Shown here: piece by piece, positions 1 to 9,173 of the stretch
How the letters are laid out: every line of letters starts with the position of its first letter
Numbering within the stretch: the first letter of the stretch is position 1
Notes under the pieces: generated by a model
Databases searched by the model: none
The model's input: only the letters and a program-made list of their open reading frames with translations
Told to the model about the DNA's origin: nothing
Position numbers and translations under genes: made by a program
From: Oscillospiraceae bacterium
GTDB lineage: Bacteria; Bacillota; Clostridia; Oscillospirales; CAG-272
NCBI GenBank assembly: GCA_015064685.1
Contig: SVRT01000003.1
Coordinates: 81,314 to 145,313 of the forward strand
Reading direction: 5' to 3'
Length of the DNA stretch: 64,000 nt

Positions 1-486
1 TCGCAGGAAGAAATGGCGAAGATCACAAATCTTGAACACAAGAGCGGAAGCCTTGCTGATATACTGATGGGAGCAGACGTGTTCGTCGGCGTATCCGCGC
101 CGAATATCGTGTCTGCGGAGATGGTGTCCACAATGGCAAAGGATGCGATCGTATTCCCGATGGCAAATCCCACGCCTGAGATAATGCCCGATGAGGCAAA
201 GAAGGGCGGCGCGAGGATAATTGGTACGGGACGCTCGGATTATCCAAATCAGATAAATAACGTGCTTGCGTTCCCCGGAATCTTCCGCGGCGCACTTGAT
301 TGCAGAGCAAGTCAGATCAATGAGGAGATGAAGGTTGCGACCTCGCACGCGCTCGCATCCCTTATACCCGATGACGAGCTGAACGAGGAAAATATCATTC
401 CTTCCGCGCTCAATAAGGATGTTGCAAAGGTGGTAGCAAGGGCTGTCATTGAGGCGGCGAGAGCAACAAATGTGGCGAGAAAATAA
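1..486 (+). CDS. NAD-dependent malic enzyme, C-terminal part (partial)
   Basis: The reading frame is open from base 1, so the gene starts before the window; about 161 C-terminal residues are present. The stretch GVSAPNIVS, followed by MANPTPEIMPDEA and GRSDYPNQINN, is the conserved C-terminal half of the NAD-binding domain of malic enzymes, which convert malate to pyruvate and CO2 in the cytoplasm. The NPTPE motif and the SDYPNQ motif are characteristic of the short bacterial form. An ATG at base 13 is internal to the protein and is not the start. The gene ends with TAA just before the MATE exporter gene. Family assignment is firm; NAD versus NADP preference cannot be judged from this fragment. 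Confidence 0.9.
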   Translation, partial: SQEEMAKITNLEHKSGSLADILMGADVFVGVSAPNIVSAEMVSTMAKDAIVFPMANPTPEIMPDEAKKGGARIIGTGRSDYPNQINNVLAFPGIFRGALDCRASQINEEMKVATSHALASLIPDDELNEENIIPSALNKDVAKVVARAVIEAARATNVARK

Positions 487-535
487 ATATATAATTTAAA
501 AATCAACATAAAGTTTAATTAGGACGGCGTTTTTA

Positions 536-1978
536 ATGACAAAAAGCGAAATACAGTATAAAAAAATGACCGAAACACCGGTCTGGAAGCTGGTCATAAC
601 TCTCGGTATACCGACTACGATCAGTATGCTGATAACCAACATATACAATATGGCGGACACATATTTCGTCAGTACGCTTGGAAAGGCGGCAGGAGGTGCG
701 CCGGGTATTGTTTTCAGTATTATGGCGATACTTCAGGCATTCGGTTTTATGTTCGGTCACGGTGCGGGAAGCCACGTAAGCAGACTTCTCGGTGCTAAGG
801 ATGACGAGAGAGCAGGTAAATTTGCATCAAGTAGCCTTCTGCTCTCGAGCGCGAGCGGACTTCTTATAATGATCTTCGGACTTATCTTCCTTGAACCCTT
901 GATGTGGTTCCTTGGAAGTAATGCGGAAATATTGCCGCACGCGATGAATTACGCAATGTATATTTTTATCGCGGGTCCTGCAATGACAGCATCCTGCGTG
1001 TTCAATAATGTGCTCAGATACGAGGGAAAGGCGACCTTTGCGATGATTGGTCTGACCTCGGGTGGAATTATTAACATATTCCTTGACTATATATTTGTCA
1101 TGCGGCTTGGCATGGGAACTGCGGGAGCGGGACTGGCAACGGCAATCTCACAGTACATAGGTCTTATTATTCTTGCCGTTCCGTTCTTTATCGGCAAGAC
1201 ACAGAGTAAAATAAGCTTCAGGAGGGGATTTATAAGCCTCAGGATCGTGTGGGATATAGTTACCACGGGATTCCCGAGTCTGATAAGGCAGGGACTTGGC
1301 AGTATTTCAACTGCAATGCTCAACGTTCAGGCGAGATTCTACGGTACGGCGGCGATCGCGGCTATGGGATACGTATCAAAGACGGTTCAGTTTATTTTCT
1401 GTGTGGGTCTCGGCATCGGACAGGGCTTTCAGCCCGTCTCCGCGTTCAATTACGGCGCAAAAAGATACAGCAGAGTCAAAAAAGGAAGCTACGTTACGAT
1501 GTTTTTTGGTTTAATAATGATCGGAACGCTTGCGGCGGTGTGCTACGGATTTGCTCCGCAGATCATTCAATTCTTCAATTCCGAGAAGGATCCCGAAATA
1601 ACGCGCATCGGTGGCGAGGCTTTGCGCTTTAACTGTACGGTGCTTTGGGTACTGCCGTTTACGGTCGTCGGAAACATGATGTTCCAGAGTATCGGCAAGA
1701 GGATACCCGCGATTTTGCTTTCCGCGCTTCAGAACGGAGTTGCGTTTATTCCTATGATATATCTTTTGCCTGCGATCACCGAGAATATGTACGGTAACGG
1801 ACTTATGGGGCTTGAGATGGCTCAGCCCGCGGCATACGTTATTACAGCGGTGATAACTCTTCCTGTGACGGTTGCATTTTTAAGTAAGCTGCCAAAGGAC
1901 GGAGAGGATGCGAAGGGGATGCGCTTGGGGAACTTTTCCAGAGAAAAAAGTTCCCCAAACCCCTCAAAACCTCAATAA
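536..1978 (+). CDS. MATE family efflux transporter
   Basis: 480 residues with about 12 hydrophobic segments. The start KMTETPVWKLVITLGIPTTISML is typical of the DinF/NorM-like bacterial MATE group, which exports drugs or metabolites against Na+ or H+. The conserved early motif NIYNMADTYFVS and the related second-half region IRQGLGSISTAMLN fit the two-bundle MATE fold. The start has only a weak AGGA ribosome site about 10 bases upstream. The last 20 or so codons run into an inverted repeat (1925-1958) and read as a low-complexity tail, so the ancestral stop was probably earlier and the true MATE domain ends near residue 455. The substrate is unknown. Confidence 0.92.
   Translation: MTKSEIQYKKMTETPVWKLVITLGIPTTISMLITNIYNMADTYFVSTLGKAAGGAPGIVFSIMAILQAFGFMFGHGAGSHVSRLLGAKDDERAGKFASSSLLLSSASGLLIMIFGLIFLEPLMWFLGSNAEILPHAMNYAMYIFIAGPAMTASCVFNNVLRYEGKATFAMIGLTSGGIINIFLDYIFVMRLGMGTAGAGLATAISQYIGLIILAVPFFIGKTQSKISFRRGFISLRIVWDIVTTGFPSLIRQGLGSISTAMLNVQARFYGTAAIAAMGYVSKTVQFIFCVGLGIGQGFQPVSAFNYGAKRYSRVKKGSYVTMFFGLIMIGTLAAVCYGFAPQIIQFFNSEKDPEITRIGGEALRFNCTVLWVLPFTVVGNMMFQSIGKRIPAILLSALQNGVAFIPMIYLLPAITENMYGNGLMGLEMAQPAAYVITAVITLPVTVAFLSKLPKDGEDAKGMRLGNFSREKSSPNPSKPQ
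1925..1958. repeat. 13-bp perfect inverted repeat inside the end of the MATE gene
   Basis: TTGGGGAACTTTT at 1925-1937 pairs perfectly with 1946-1958 around an 8-base loop, followed by an AAACCCCTCAAAACC tract. It looks like an intergenic palindromic repeat that has been drawn into the coding region. A similar long hairpin (TTAAAACCTTTT stem) occurs at 27801-27828. Confidence 0.75.
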
Positions 1979-2137
1979 ATATTTTATACAAGTTAAGACG
2001 GTTTATTAAACTACATCATGTCGCACGTGCATAGTCTAACTGCTATCGTGCTGCGAGTGTATTGGAAACTGTTCAAAACGTTCAAACTCATCGATAAACT
2101 GCAGATTGATTAACAGAAAAAGGAAAGGAGATGCGAA

Positions 2138-3310
2138 ATGCTGAATTACCCGGAAAAAGTGGTTAAAATCGCGAGAATTATGCAAAATCACGGCTATCGC
2201 GCGTACGCAGTCGGCGGATGTGTGAGAGACAGTATTATGGGCAGATGCCCGTCCGATTGGGATATGACAACCAACGCGTCTCCCGAAAAAATGATAGAAA
2301 TATTCGATTCTGAGGGTGTCAGAACAATACCGACGGGGCTCAAGCACGGAACGGTCACGGTGCTTCTTGACGGAGAGACCTTTGAGCTTACCACTTTCAG
2401 AATAGACGGCAGCTATACCGACTCGCGACACCCGGACGCGGTGACCTTTACAGACAAGCTTGCGGACGATCTTTGTCGCAGAGATTTCACTGTGAATGCA
2501 ATGGCGGCAGATCCGTTGGCAGATGGCGAGAATGACGAGATCACTGATCTTTTCGGCGGTCGTGAGGATATAAATAGTAAGGTTATAAGAGCTGTTGGAG
2601 AGCCCGAGCGAAGATTTTGTGAGGATGCTCTCCGCATACTGAGAGCGGTGAGATTTGCCGCAACGCTTGGCTTTGAGATTGAAGAAAAGACGAAGGAAGC
2701 TGCAAAAAAGTGCAGAAATGGGCTTTCGGCGGTGTCGGTCGAAAGAAAAAAGGTCGAGATCGAAAAAATTCTCGTATCGAGCGGCGCCGACCGTGGCGTA
2801 GAGCTTCTTTTTGAGCTTGGTCTTGAGGAGTATATCCATCCGGATCTTGTAATATCCGAAAGAAAATTGTCAACTCTGCCTTGCCGCTTTGAGGTGAGAA
2901 TGGCGGCTCTGTTTGGCAAAACAGACACACCCGATCTCTCGTCTTTGAAGCTATCAAGAGTGGAATCGGTCAAAATAAAAACGCTTTGTAATAAAGAACA
3001 ATTCTGCGACGAGATAAGCGAGAAAAATGCAAGGCGACTACTTGCGAAATATGGCGACGTATGTGAGGATGCGGTTACTCTTTACGGCTCAACCGAGCTT
3101 TTGAAACTTGTAGAGAGCGAAAGGGCAAAATCTCCCTGCCTCTCTGTATCCGAGCTTAAAGTAAGCGGAGGAGAGCTGAAGGATGCGGGAATTGAGCCTA
3201 GGAAAATCGGCAAAATTATGGAATATCTGCTCGCTTGCGTCATAGACGAGCCCGAGCTTAACGACCGAGAAAGGCTTATAGAGCTTGCGTTTTCTCAAGT
3301 TGAAGGATAA
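2138..3310 (+). CDS. cca: CCA-adding tRNA nucleotidyltransferase
   Basis: 390 residues, class II CCA-adding enzyme, which builds or repairs the 3' CCA of tRNAs. The nucleotidyltransferase head shows VGGCVRD (25-31) and the catalytic DWD pair (D40, D42), then RRDFTVNAMA and the ERRFCEDALRILRAVRFA template helix that selects CTP and ATP. The remaining C-terminal part is the helical neck/body/tail domain. No HD domain is evident. The start is preceded by AAAGGAG eight bases upstream. It is followed after 12 bases by the small membrane protein gene, so the two are probably co-transcribed. Confidence 0.95.
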   Translation: MLNYPEKVVKIARIMQNHGYRAYAVGGCVRDSIMGRCPSDWDMTTNASPEKMIEIFDSEGVRTIPTGLKHGTVTVLLDGETFELTTFRIDGSYTDSRHPDAVTFTDKLADDLCRRDFTVNAMAADPLADGENDEITDLFGGREDINSKVIRAVGEPERRFCEDALRILRAVRFAATLGFEIEEKTKEAAKKCRNGLSAVSVERKKVEIEKILVSSGADRGVELLFELGLEEYIHPDLVISERKLSTLPCRFEVRMAALFGKTDTPDLSSLKLSRVESVKIKTLCNKEQFCDEISEKNARRLLAKYGDVCEDAVTLYGSTELLKLVESERAKSPCLSVSELKVSGGELKDAGIEPRKIGKIMEYLLACVIDEPELNDRERLIELAFSQVEG

Positions 3311-3322
3311 AAGGAGACATGT

Positions 3323-3850
3323 ATGTTCAAGAAAACACCAAAGCCTAAAAATACAGCGGGAAAGATCAGCGCACTTGCGACATTACTGGTCGGCGCGTTT
3401 CTGTTTATTATGGCAAATGCGGGACTGATTGCGCTTCCGTGGCTTGCACAGCTTATCGGAATAATTATGCTAACGTTTGCGATCTACGTAGCATCTGCGT
3501 ATCTTTTGAGACAGTATACTTATGTAATTGAATCGGTATCGGGCGCCGCCGAGGATGGTGAGGGTGCGTACGATTACATTATTTACGAGCATAGAAGTGG
3601 CAGAGAGCTTAAGGTGTGCCATATATCCGTAAAGAGTATAAAATTCGTTCGCGTTGTTACTCCGGAGAACAAAAAGGTTGTAAATGCCGATCGCAAGAAG
3701 CTGCAGAGATATACTTACGACACGACGTTTGCCGCGTCGAGAAGAATTGAGATCGTTATAGAAAACGGCGGCGAGCATGCGTCAATGCTCGTGACCTATG
3801 ATGAGGAAATGCTGAGCGCGTTGATATCAACGGGTGTTATAGTAAGATAA
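3323..3850 (+). CDS. Small membrane protein of unknown function
   Basis: 175 residues. Two adjacent membrane helices lie near residues 17-65 (ALATLLVGAFLFIMANAGLI and LAQLIGIIMLTFAIYVASAYLL), followed by a soluble domain of about 100 residues rich in beta strands (YVIESVSGAAEDGEG onward) that ends in a VIVR tail. The layout, two helices then a small beta domain, resembles membrane-anchored PH/GRAM-like proteins, and a similar layout recurs in the gene at 32239-32712. The function is not recognised. It has a good AAGGAG site and sits directly behind cca; a terminator follows at 3865. Confidence 0.75.
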   Translation: MFKKTPKPKNTAGKISALATLLVGAFLFIMANAGLIALPWLAQLIGIIMLTFAIYVASAYLLRQYTYVIESVSGAAEDGEGAYDYIIYEHRSGRELKVCHISVKSIKFVRVVTPENKKVVNADRKKLQRYTYDTTFAASRRIEIVIENGGEHASMLVTYDEEMLSALISTGVIVR

Positions 3851-3864
3851 AGATAAAGAAAAAG

Positions 3865-3897
3865 CCTTACAGTCGTAGACCGTCTGTAAGGTTTTCT
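3865..3897 (+). terminator. Rho-independent terminator after cca operon
   Basis: CCTTACAG (3865-3872) pairs with CTGTAAGG (3884-3891) and is followed by a TTTT run. Confidence 0.8.
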
Positions 3898-3910
3898 CTT
3901 TAGGGTATTA

Positions 3911-3945
3911 ATAAAAAGAGGGTGCGGGGAGAATTATCTCCCCGC
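3911..3945 (-). terminator. Rho-independent terminator of the pyruvate:ferredoxin oxidoreductase gene
   Basis: GCGGGGA (3924-3930) pairs with TCCCCGC (3939-3945). On the minus strand the stem is followed by a CTCTTTTTATT tract, giving a classical terminator 17 bases past the stop codon. Confidence 0.85.
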
Positions 3946-3961
3946 ATATCTTTATCAAATA

Positions 3962-6900
3962 TTATTCGTAAAGCTTGCCCATCTTAAGAAGTCTGTCGTA
4001 CTTAGCCTTTGCGTTAGCCTCAGCCTTTGCGAAGAGAGCTGCTGCTCTTTCGGGGTTGGACTGTGCAAGACGAGCGTAACGAGTCTCGTTCTTAATGAAG
4101 TCAACGTAGCTACCTGTGGGCTCCTTGGAGTCGATGGTGAGCTTGTTAGACTCGAGAGTAGGATTGTATCTGAATGTCTGCCAGTAGCCTGCCTCAACTG
4201 CCTTCTTCATCTCGAACTGGCAGTTCTGCATACCGCCCTTAGCGATACCGTGCATCTCACAAGGAGCGTAACCGATAATGAGCGAAGGACCGTTGTATGC
4301 CTCAGCCTCTGTGAGAGCCTTGAGGAGCTGGTTCTGGTCGTAACCCATAGCAACCTGTGCTACATAAACGTAACCGTAGGACATAGCGATCTCTGCAAGG
4401 TTCTTCTTGCCGATTGCCTTACCTGCAGCTGCGAACTGTGCAACCTGACCGATGTTGGATGCCTTGGAAGCCTGTCCACCGGTGTTGGAGTAAACCTCGG
4501 TATCGAATACGAAGATATTTACGTTCTCGCCGGATGCAAGCACGTGGTCGAGACCGCCGAATCCGATATCGTATGCCCAACCGTCTCCACCGAAGATCCA
4601 CATGGACTTCTTGTTGAGGTAGTTCTTTTCAGCAAGAACCTCAGGAGCTGTGGGGCATCCTGCTTCTGCAGCCTTCTCAAGCTCAACGATAAGAGCCTTT
4701 GTTGCCTTTTCGTTAGCGGCACCGTCGTCGAGAGTGGAGAGGTATGCGTCTGCTGCAGCCTTGAACTCTGCGCTTGCCTTCTCGCTTGCTGCCATAGCCT
4801 CGACCTTAGCGATGAGTCTGTCGCGGATAGCCTTCTGACCGAGGTACATACCGAGACCGTGCTCAGCATTGTCCTCAAAGAGGGAGTTAGCCCATGCGGG
4901 ACCGCGTCCGCTCTCCTTGTTTACTGTGTAAGGAGTAGAAGGAGCGGAACCACCCCAAATGGAGGAGCATCCTGTTGCGTTGGAGATATACATTCTCTCA
5001 CCGAAGAGCTGTGTTACGAGACGTGCATAAGATGTCTCAGCACAACCTGCGCAGGAGCCGGAGAACTCGAGGAGGGGCTGCTTGAACTGGCTGCCCTTAA
5101 CAGTGTTAGCGATAAGCTCGGGCTTCTCGGAAACGTTTGCAACTGCATAGTCCCAAGGCTCAGCCTGGTCTGCCTGAGTTGCTGCGGGAACCATCTTGAG
5201 AGCGTACTTAGCGGGATCTGCCTTCTCGCCTGCTGCGGCTGCCTTCTTGTCAACGTTAGCGTTAACGGGGCAAGCCTTTACGCAGAGGGTACAACCCATA
5301 CAGTCAAGGGGAGATACTGCCATTGTGAACTTGTAGTTTGTCTTGAGAACGGGCTTTGCAGCAAACTTGGTTGCTGCGGGAGCCTGAGCTGCCTCCTCCT
5401 CGGTCATAGCGAATGGACGGATGGTAGCGTGAGGACATACGAATGCACAGCTGTTACACTGGATACAGTTCTCGGGGATCCACTCGGGAACCATAACTGC
5501 AACGCCTCTCTTCTCGTAAGCTGCGGAGCCCTGGGGGAACTGACCGTCAACGTACTTCTCGAATGCGGAAACGGGGAGGCTGTCACCTCTCATTGCGTTT
5601 GTGGGAACTGCAACGTCGTTAACGAAGTCAACGAGGTCTGCGCGGTTACCGGTAGCAGCAGCAACAACGGTGTCGTCGGTTGCATTAGCCCAATCTGCGG
5701 GAACGTCTACCTTAACAAATGCGTCTGCACCTGCCTCGATAGCGGCATAGTTGAGGTCAACGATAGCCTGTCCCTTCTTGATGTATGACTTGTATGCCAT
5801 CTTCTTCATATACTCGATAGCTTCCGCAGCGGGAAGGATGTTTGCGAGTGCGAAGAATGCGGACTGAAGAACGGTGTTCTTAACCTTAGCGTTACCAAGG
5901 CTGATAGCGATGCCTGTACCGTTGATGGTGTAGAAGTTTACGTTATTCTCAGCGATGTACTTCTTAACCTTTGCGGGAAGCTTAGCGTCGAGCTCCTCTG
6001 CAGACCAGTCGCAGTCGAGAAGGAATGTGCCGCCGGGCTTAACGTCCTGAACCATGTCGTACTTTGCAAGGTAGGACTTGTTGTGGCAAGCTACGAAGTT
6101 AGCCTTGTTGATATAGTAAGGAGACTTGATGGGCGTATCACCGAAGCGGAGGTGCGAGATGGTGATACCGGATGTCTTCTTGGAGTCATACTGGAAGTAT
6201 GCCTGAATATACTTGTCGGTGTGGTCACCGATGATCTTGATGGAGTTCTTGTTAGCACCAACGGTACCGTCTCCGCCGAGACCCCAGAACTTGCATGCGA
6301 TAGTGCCTGCGGGAGCGGTGTCGGGAGCGGGCTTCTCCTCGAGAGAGAGACCTGTAACGTCGTCAACGATTCCGATAGTGAAGTTAGCCTTGGGAGCATC
6401 CTTTGCAAGGTTCTCGTATACTGCGAATACGCTTGCGGGAGTTGTGTCCTTAGAACCGAGACCGTAACGTCCGCCAACTATCTTGATGTCTGTCTTGCCC
6501 TGTGTTGCGAGAGCGGTAACAACGTCGAGGTAGAGGGGCTCACCGAGAGAGCCGGGCTCCTTGGTTCTGTCAAGAACTGCGATCTTCTTACATGTAGCGG
6601 GGATAGCTGCTGCGAGCTTATCTGCGCAGAAGGGACGGTAAAGTCTTACCTTAACGAGACCGACCTTTTCGCCGTTTGCGTTCATGTAGTCGATAACTTC
6701 CTCGATAACGTCACAGATGGAGCCCATAGCGACGATAACTCTCTCTGCATCGGGAGCGCCGTAGTAGTTGAAGGGCTTGTAGTTTGTGCCGATCTTGGCG
6801 TTTACCTTATCCATGTATTCTTCAACGATTGCAGGGAGAGCATCGTAGTACTTGTTGCAAGCCTCTCTGTTCTGGAAGAAGATATCACCGTTCTGAGCGG

Positions 6901-7558
6901 TACCGCGGAGGGCGGGAGTGTTAGGATTGAGGGCGTGTGCGCGGAATGCTGCAACAGCGTCCTTATCGAGCATCTCCTCGAGGTCTGCGTAATCCCAAGC
7001 CTCGATCTTCTGGATCTCGTGAGATGTACGGAAGCCGTCAAAGAAGTTGAGGAAGGGAACACGGCCCTTGATTGCTGCGAGGTGTGCAACCGCACCGAGG
7101 TCCATAACCTCCTGGGGGTTGGTATCAGCGAGCATAGCGAAACCGGTCTGACGGCACGCGTATACGTCGGAGTGGTCACCAAAAATGTTAAGAGCGTGGG
7201 ATGCTACGCAACGAGCGGAAACGTGGAATACACCGGGGAGAAGCTCACCTGCGATCTTATACATGTTGGGGATCATCAAAAGAAGACCCTGAGATGCAGT
7301 GTAGGTTGTTGTGAGAGCACCGGATGCGAGAGAACCGTGAACGGTACCTGCAGCGCCTGCCTCGGATTCCATTTCGACAACCTTTACGGTTGTGCCGAAA
7401 ACGTTCTTAAGTCCCTGAGCTGCCCACTGATCGGTGTAGTCAGCCATGGGGCTGGAAGGTGTGATGGGGTAGATACCCGCAACCTCGGTAAAGGCGTAGC
7501 TCACGTGAGCGGCAGCCTGGTTACCGTCCATGGAAAGTTTTTTTCTTTCAATTGCCAT
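3962..7558 (-). CDS. nifJ: Pyruvate:ferredoxin (flavodoxin) oxidoreductase
   Basis: 1198 residues, the usual length of the single-chain enzyme. It decarboxylates pyruvate to acetyl-CoA and passes electrons to ferredoxin, the central step of clostridial fermentation. The order of domains is clear: domain I with YPITPSSPMADYTD, domain II, gamma domain, the EKR region, two 4Fe-4S motifs CIQCNSCAFVCP (about residue 698) and CMGCTLCVKACP (about 751), the proximal cluster region GSCAGCAETS (about 833), and the TPP-binding GDGWAYDIGFGG with NTGGQASKAS (about 1000). Codon use is strongly biased, as in a highly expressed gene, which creates long empty frames on the opposite strand. GGAGGA lies 9 bases before the ATG. 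Confidence 0.98.
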   Translation of the reverse strand: MAIERKKLSMDGNQAAAHVSYAFTEVAGIYPITPSSPMADYTDQWAAQGLKNVFGTTVKVVEMESEAGAAGTVHGSLASGALTTTYTASQGLLLMIPNMYKIAGELLPGVFHVSARCVASHALNIFGDHSDVYACRQTGFAMLADTNPQEVMDLGAVAHLAAIKGRVPFLNFFDGFRTSHEIQKIEAWDYADLEEMLDKDAVAAFRAHALNPNTPALRGTAQNGDIFFQNREACNKYYDALPAIVEEYMDKVNAKIGTNYKPFNYYGAPDAERVIVAMGSICDVIEEVIDYMNANGEKVGLVKVRLYRPFCADKLAAAIPATCKKIAVLDRTKEPGSLGEPLYLDVVTALATQGKTDIKIVGGRYGLGSKDTTPASVFAVYENLAKDAPKANFTIGIVDDVTGLSLEEKPAPDTAPAGTIACKFWGLGGDGTVGANKNSIKIIGDHTDKYIQAYFQYDSKKTSGITISHLRFGDTPIKSPYYINKANFVACHNKSYLAKYDMVQDVKPGGTFLLDCDWSAEELDAKLPAKVKKYIAENNVNFYTINGTGIAISLGNAKVKNTVLQSAFFALANILPAAEAIEYMKKMAYKSYIKKGQAIVDLNYAAIEAGADAFVKVDVPADWANATDDTVVAAATGNRADLVDFVNDVAVPTNAMRGDSLPVSAFEKYVDGQFPQGSAAYEKRGVAVMVPEWIPENCIQCNSCAFVCPHATIRPFAMTEEEAAQAPAATKFAAKPVLKTNYKFTMAVSPLDCMGCTLCVKACPVNANVDKKAAAAGEKADPAKYALKMVPAATQADQAEPWDYAVANVSEKPELIANTVKGSQFKQPLLEFSGSCAGCAETSYARLVTQLFGERMYISNATGCSSIWGGSAPSTPYTVNKESGRGPAWANSLFEDNAEHGLGMYLGQKAIRDRLIAKVEAMAASEKASAEFKAAADAYLSTLDDGAANEKATKALIVELEKAAEAGCPTAPEVLAEKNYLNKKSMWIFGGDGWAYDIGFGGLDHVLASGENVNIFVFDTEVYSNTGGQASKASNIGQVAQFAAAGKAIGKKNLAEIAMSYGYVYVAQVAMGYDQNQLLKALTEAEAYNGPSLIIGYAPCEMHGIAKGGMQNCQFEMKKAVEAGYWQTFRYNPTLESNKLTIDSKEPTGSYVDFIKNETRYARLAQSNPERAAALFAKAEANAKAKYDRLLKMGKLYE

Positions 7559-7648
7559 GTTGGATTTTCCTCCTGAAAAAATATAAAAAATTTTAAAAAC
7601 AAGCTTTATCGGATGAAAACTTTGTTAAAAAATAATCATCCACCCTTA

Positions 7649-7677
7649 ATGATACCATAAAACAATAAAAAAGTAAA
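7649..7677 (-). promoter_or_regulatory. Probable sigma-A promoter of nifJ
   Basis: On the minus strand TTTACT (7672-7677), 17-base spacer, TATCAT (7649-7654). The leader is about 85 bases and ends with the GGAGGA site. The rest of the 309-base gap (7559-7867) is AT-rich with no other gene visible. Confidence 0.55.
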
Positions 7678-7808
7678 TAGTTTTATCGAAAAAAGTGCTG
7701 AAAAACACCGATTTTTTCTGACTTTTATACATTATTATAAATATTTTTACGTTTTTTGTGTGATATGACAGATTAATAACTTAAAAAACCCGGTAAATAA
7801 AATAATCC

Positions 7809-7837
7809 TTGACAAAGATGAGGGAAAAAAGTATAAT
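7809..7837 (+). promoter_or_regulatory. Consensus sigma-A promoter of the M18 aminopeptidase gene
   Basis: TTGACA (7809-7814), exactly 17 bases, TATAAT (7832-7837); both hexamers are perfect. The leader is only about 25 bases and contains GGAGG. Confidence 0.9.
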
Positions 7838-7867
7838 GGATTCATAGGATACTTCGGAGGTTTTGAT

Positions 7868-9157
7868 ATGAATAGAAAGTTATTTGAATATATAAAAAAT
7901 TCCCCTACGGCGTATCACGCGTGTGCCGAGAGTGCGAAAATGCTTGAAAATAACGGATACACCGAGCTTTGTGAGGGGGACGAGTGGAGGCTTGAGCACG
8001 GAGGCAAATATTTCGTCAGAAGAAACGGCTCGTCGCTTATCGCCTTCAAAGCGCCGAAGGATAAGCTTTACGGCTTTATGATAGCATCGTCGCACAGTGA
8101 TAGCCCCTGCCTTAAGATCAAGGATAACGCGACTCTTTCGGATTCTACGTACACCCGTCTTTCTACCGAGGTATATGGCGGACCCATATATTCGACCTGG
8201 CTCGATCGCCCTCTCGGCGTTGCGGGAAGAGTAAGTGTTAAGAGTGAAAGCGGAATTTCTGTTAAGTTGGTTGACTCAAAGGCACCTTGCGTTGTTATCC
8301 CGAACGTTGCAATTCACATGAACAGACAGGTAAACACGGGGTTTAATTTTAACGCATCTGTTGATTTAATCCCGCTTTTTGATACAAATGAGCCCCAAAA
8401 ATCCTTTAAAAAGCTGATTGCAGAGCTTGCAGGAGTCAACGAAGAGGACATGCTTGCGTCCGACCTTTACGTTTATAACTGCCAGGACGGAGTTGAATTT
8501 GGCGGATTTATCTCCTCCCCGAGACTTGACGACCTTCAGTGTGCGTACACCTCTCTCGAAGCGTTTTTGTCGGCGGATGATAGCGCATCTACACCGGTAT
8601 ACGCATTGTTTGATAACGAAGAGGTCGGAAGCTCAACAAAGCAAGGTGCGGCATCCACATTCCTTTACGATGTGATGCAGAGAGTATGCGCTGTGTTCGG
8701 TGACGGTGCTGACGCATACGTGAGAGCCGTTGCGAACAGCTTTATGGTCTCCTGCGATAACGCACACGCGGTACATCCCAATCACCCCGAGTTTTCGGAT
8801 AAAAATCACACGTCAAAGATGAACGGCGGCGTTGTTATCAAGTATAATGCTAACCAGAAATATACCACCGACGGAATCTCAAGCGCGCTCTTTAAGCTTA
8901 TCTGCGAGAGAGCAGGAGTGCCTTATCAGCTTTATTGTAACCGCGCCGATATGCCCGGCGGCTCGACTCTTGGAAGCATTGCGACCACTAAGGTCTCGCT
9001 CAAATGTGTTGATATTGGTCTTGCTCAGCTTGCGATGCACTCTTCATTCGAGACCGCGGGTGCAAAGGATACCGAATATATGGTGAACGCGCTTCGTGAG
9101 TTTTATTCAAGCAGCATAAAAGGCAACGCGGAGGAGCTTTCTCTTCTCAGACACTGA
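7868..9157 (+). CDS. M18 family aminopeptidase
   Basis: 429 residues, zinc aminopeptidase of the M18 (aspartyl aminopeptidase) family, cytoplasmic, removing N-terminal residues from peptides. Metal and catalytic motifs are visible: SSHSDSP (H76, D78), LDDLQCA, DNEEVGS with the catalytic glutamate pair, CDNAHAVHPNHPE, NRADMPGGSTLG and the last ligand in QLAMHSSFE. All expected ligands are present and the length is normal. The start is fixed by GGAGG seven bases upstream and a perfect promoter. The next gene follows after 16 bases. Confidence 0.95.
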   Translation: MNRKLFEYIKNSPTAYHACAESAKMLENNGYTELCEGDEWRLEHGGKYFVRRNGSSLIAFKAPKDKLYGFMIASSHSDSPCLKIKDNATLSDSTYTRLSTEVYGGPIYSTWLDRPLGVAGRVSVKSESGISVKLVDSKAPCVVIPNVAIHMNRQVNTGFNFNASVDLIPLFDTNEPQKSFKKLIAELAGVNEEDMLASDLYVYNCQDGVEFGGFISSPRLDDLQCAYTSLEAFLSADDSASTPVYALFDNEEVGSSTKQGAASTFLYDVMQRVCAVFGDGADAYVRAVANSFMVSCDNAHAVHPNHPEFSDKNHTSKMNGGVVIKYNANQKYTTDGISSALFKLICERAGVPYQLYCNRADMPGGSTLGSIATTKVSLKCVDIGLAQLAMHSSFETAGAKDTEYMVNALREFYSSSIKGNAEELSLLRH

Positions 9158-9173
9158 TATTATTGATGATAAA

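Noticed and set aside
4250..5788. 512-codon frame on the plus strand opposite the oxidoreductase gene
   Set aside because: It is rich in Cys, Val, Leu and Ser, has no ribosome site or family motif, and arises from the strong codon bias of the minus-strand gene.
6083..7576. 497-codon frame on the plus strand opposite the same gene
   Set aside because: Same cause as above; no independent coding signal.
7559..7867. Riboswitch in the nifJ leader
   Set aside because: The leader is AT-rich without paired elements or a known aptamer motif.
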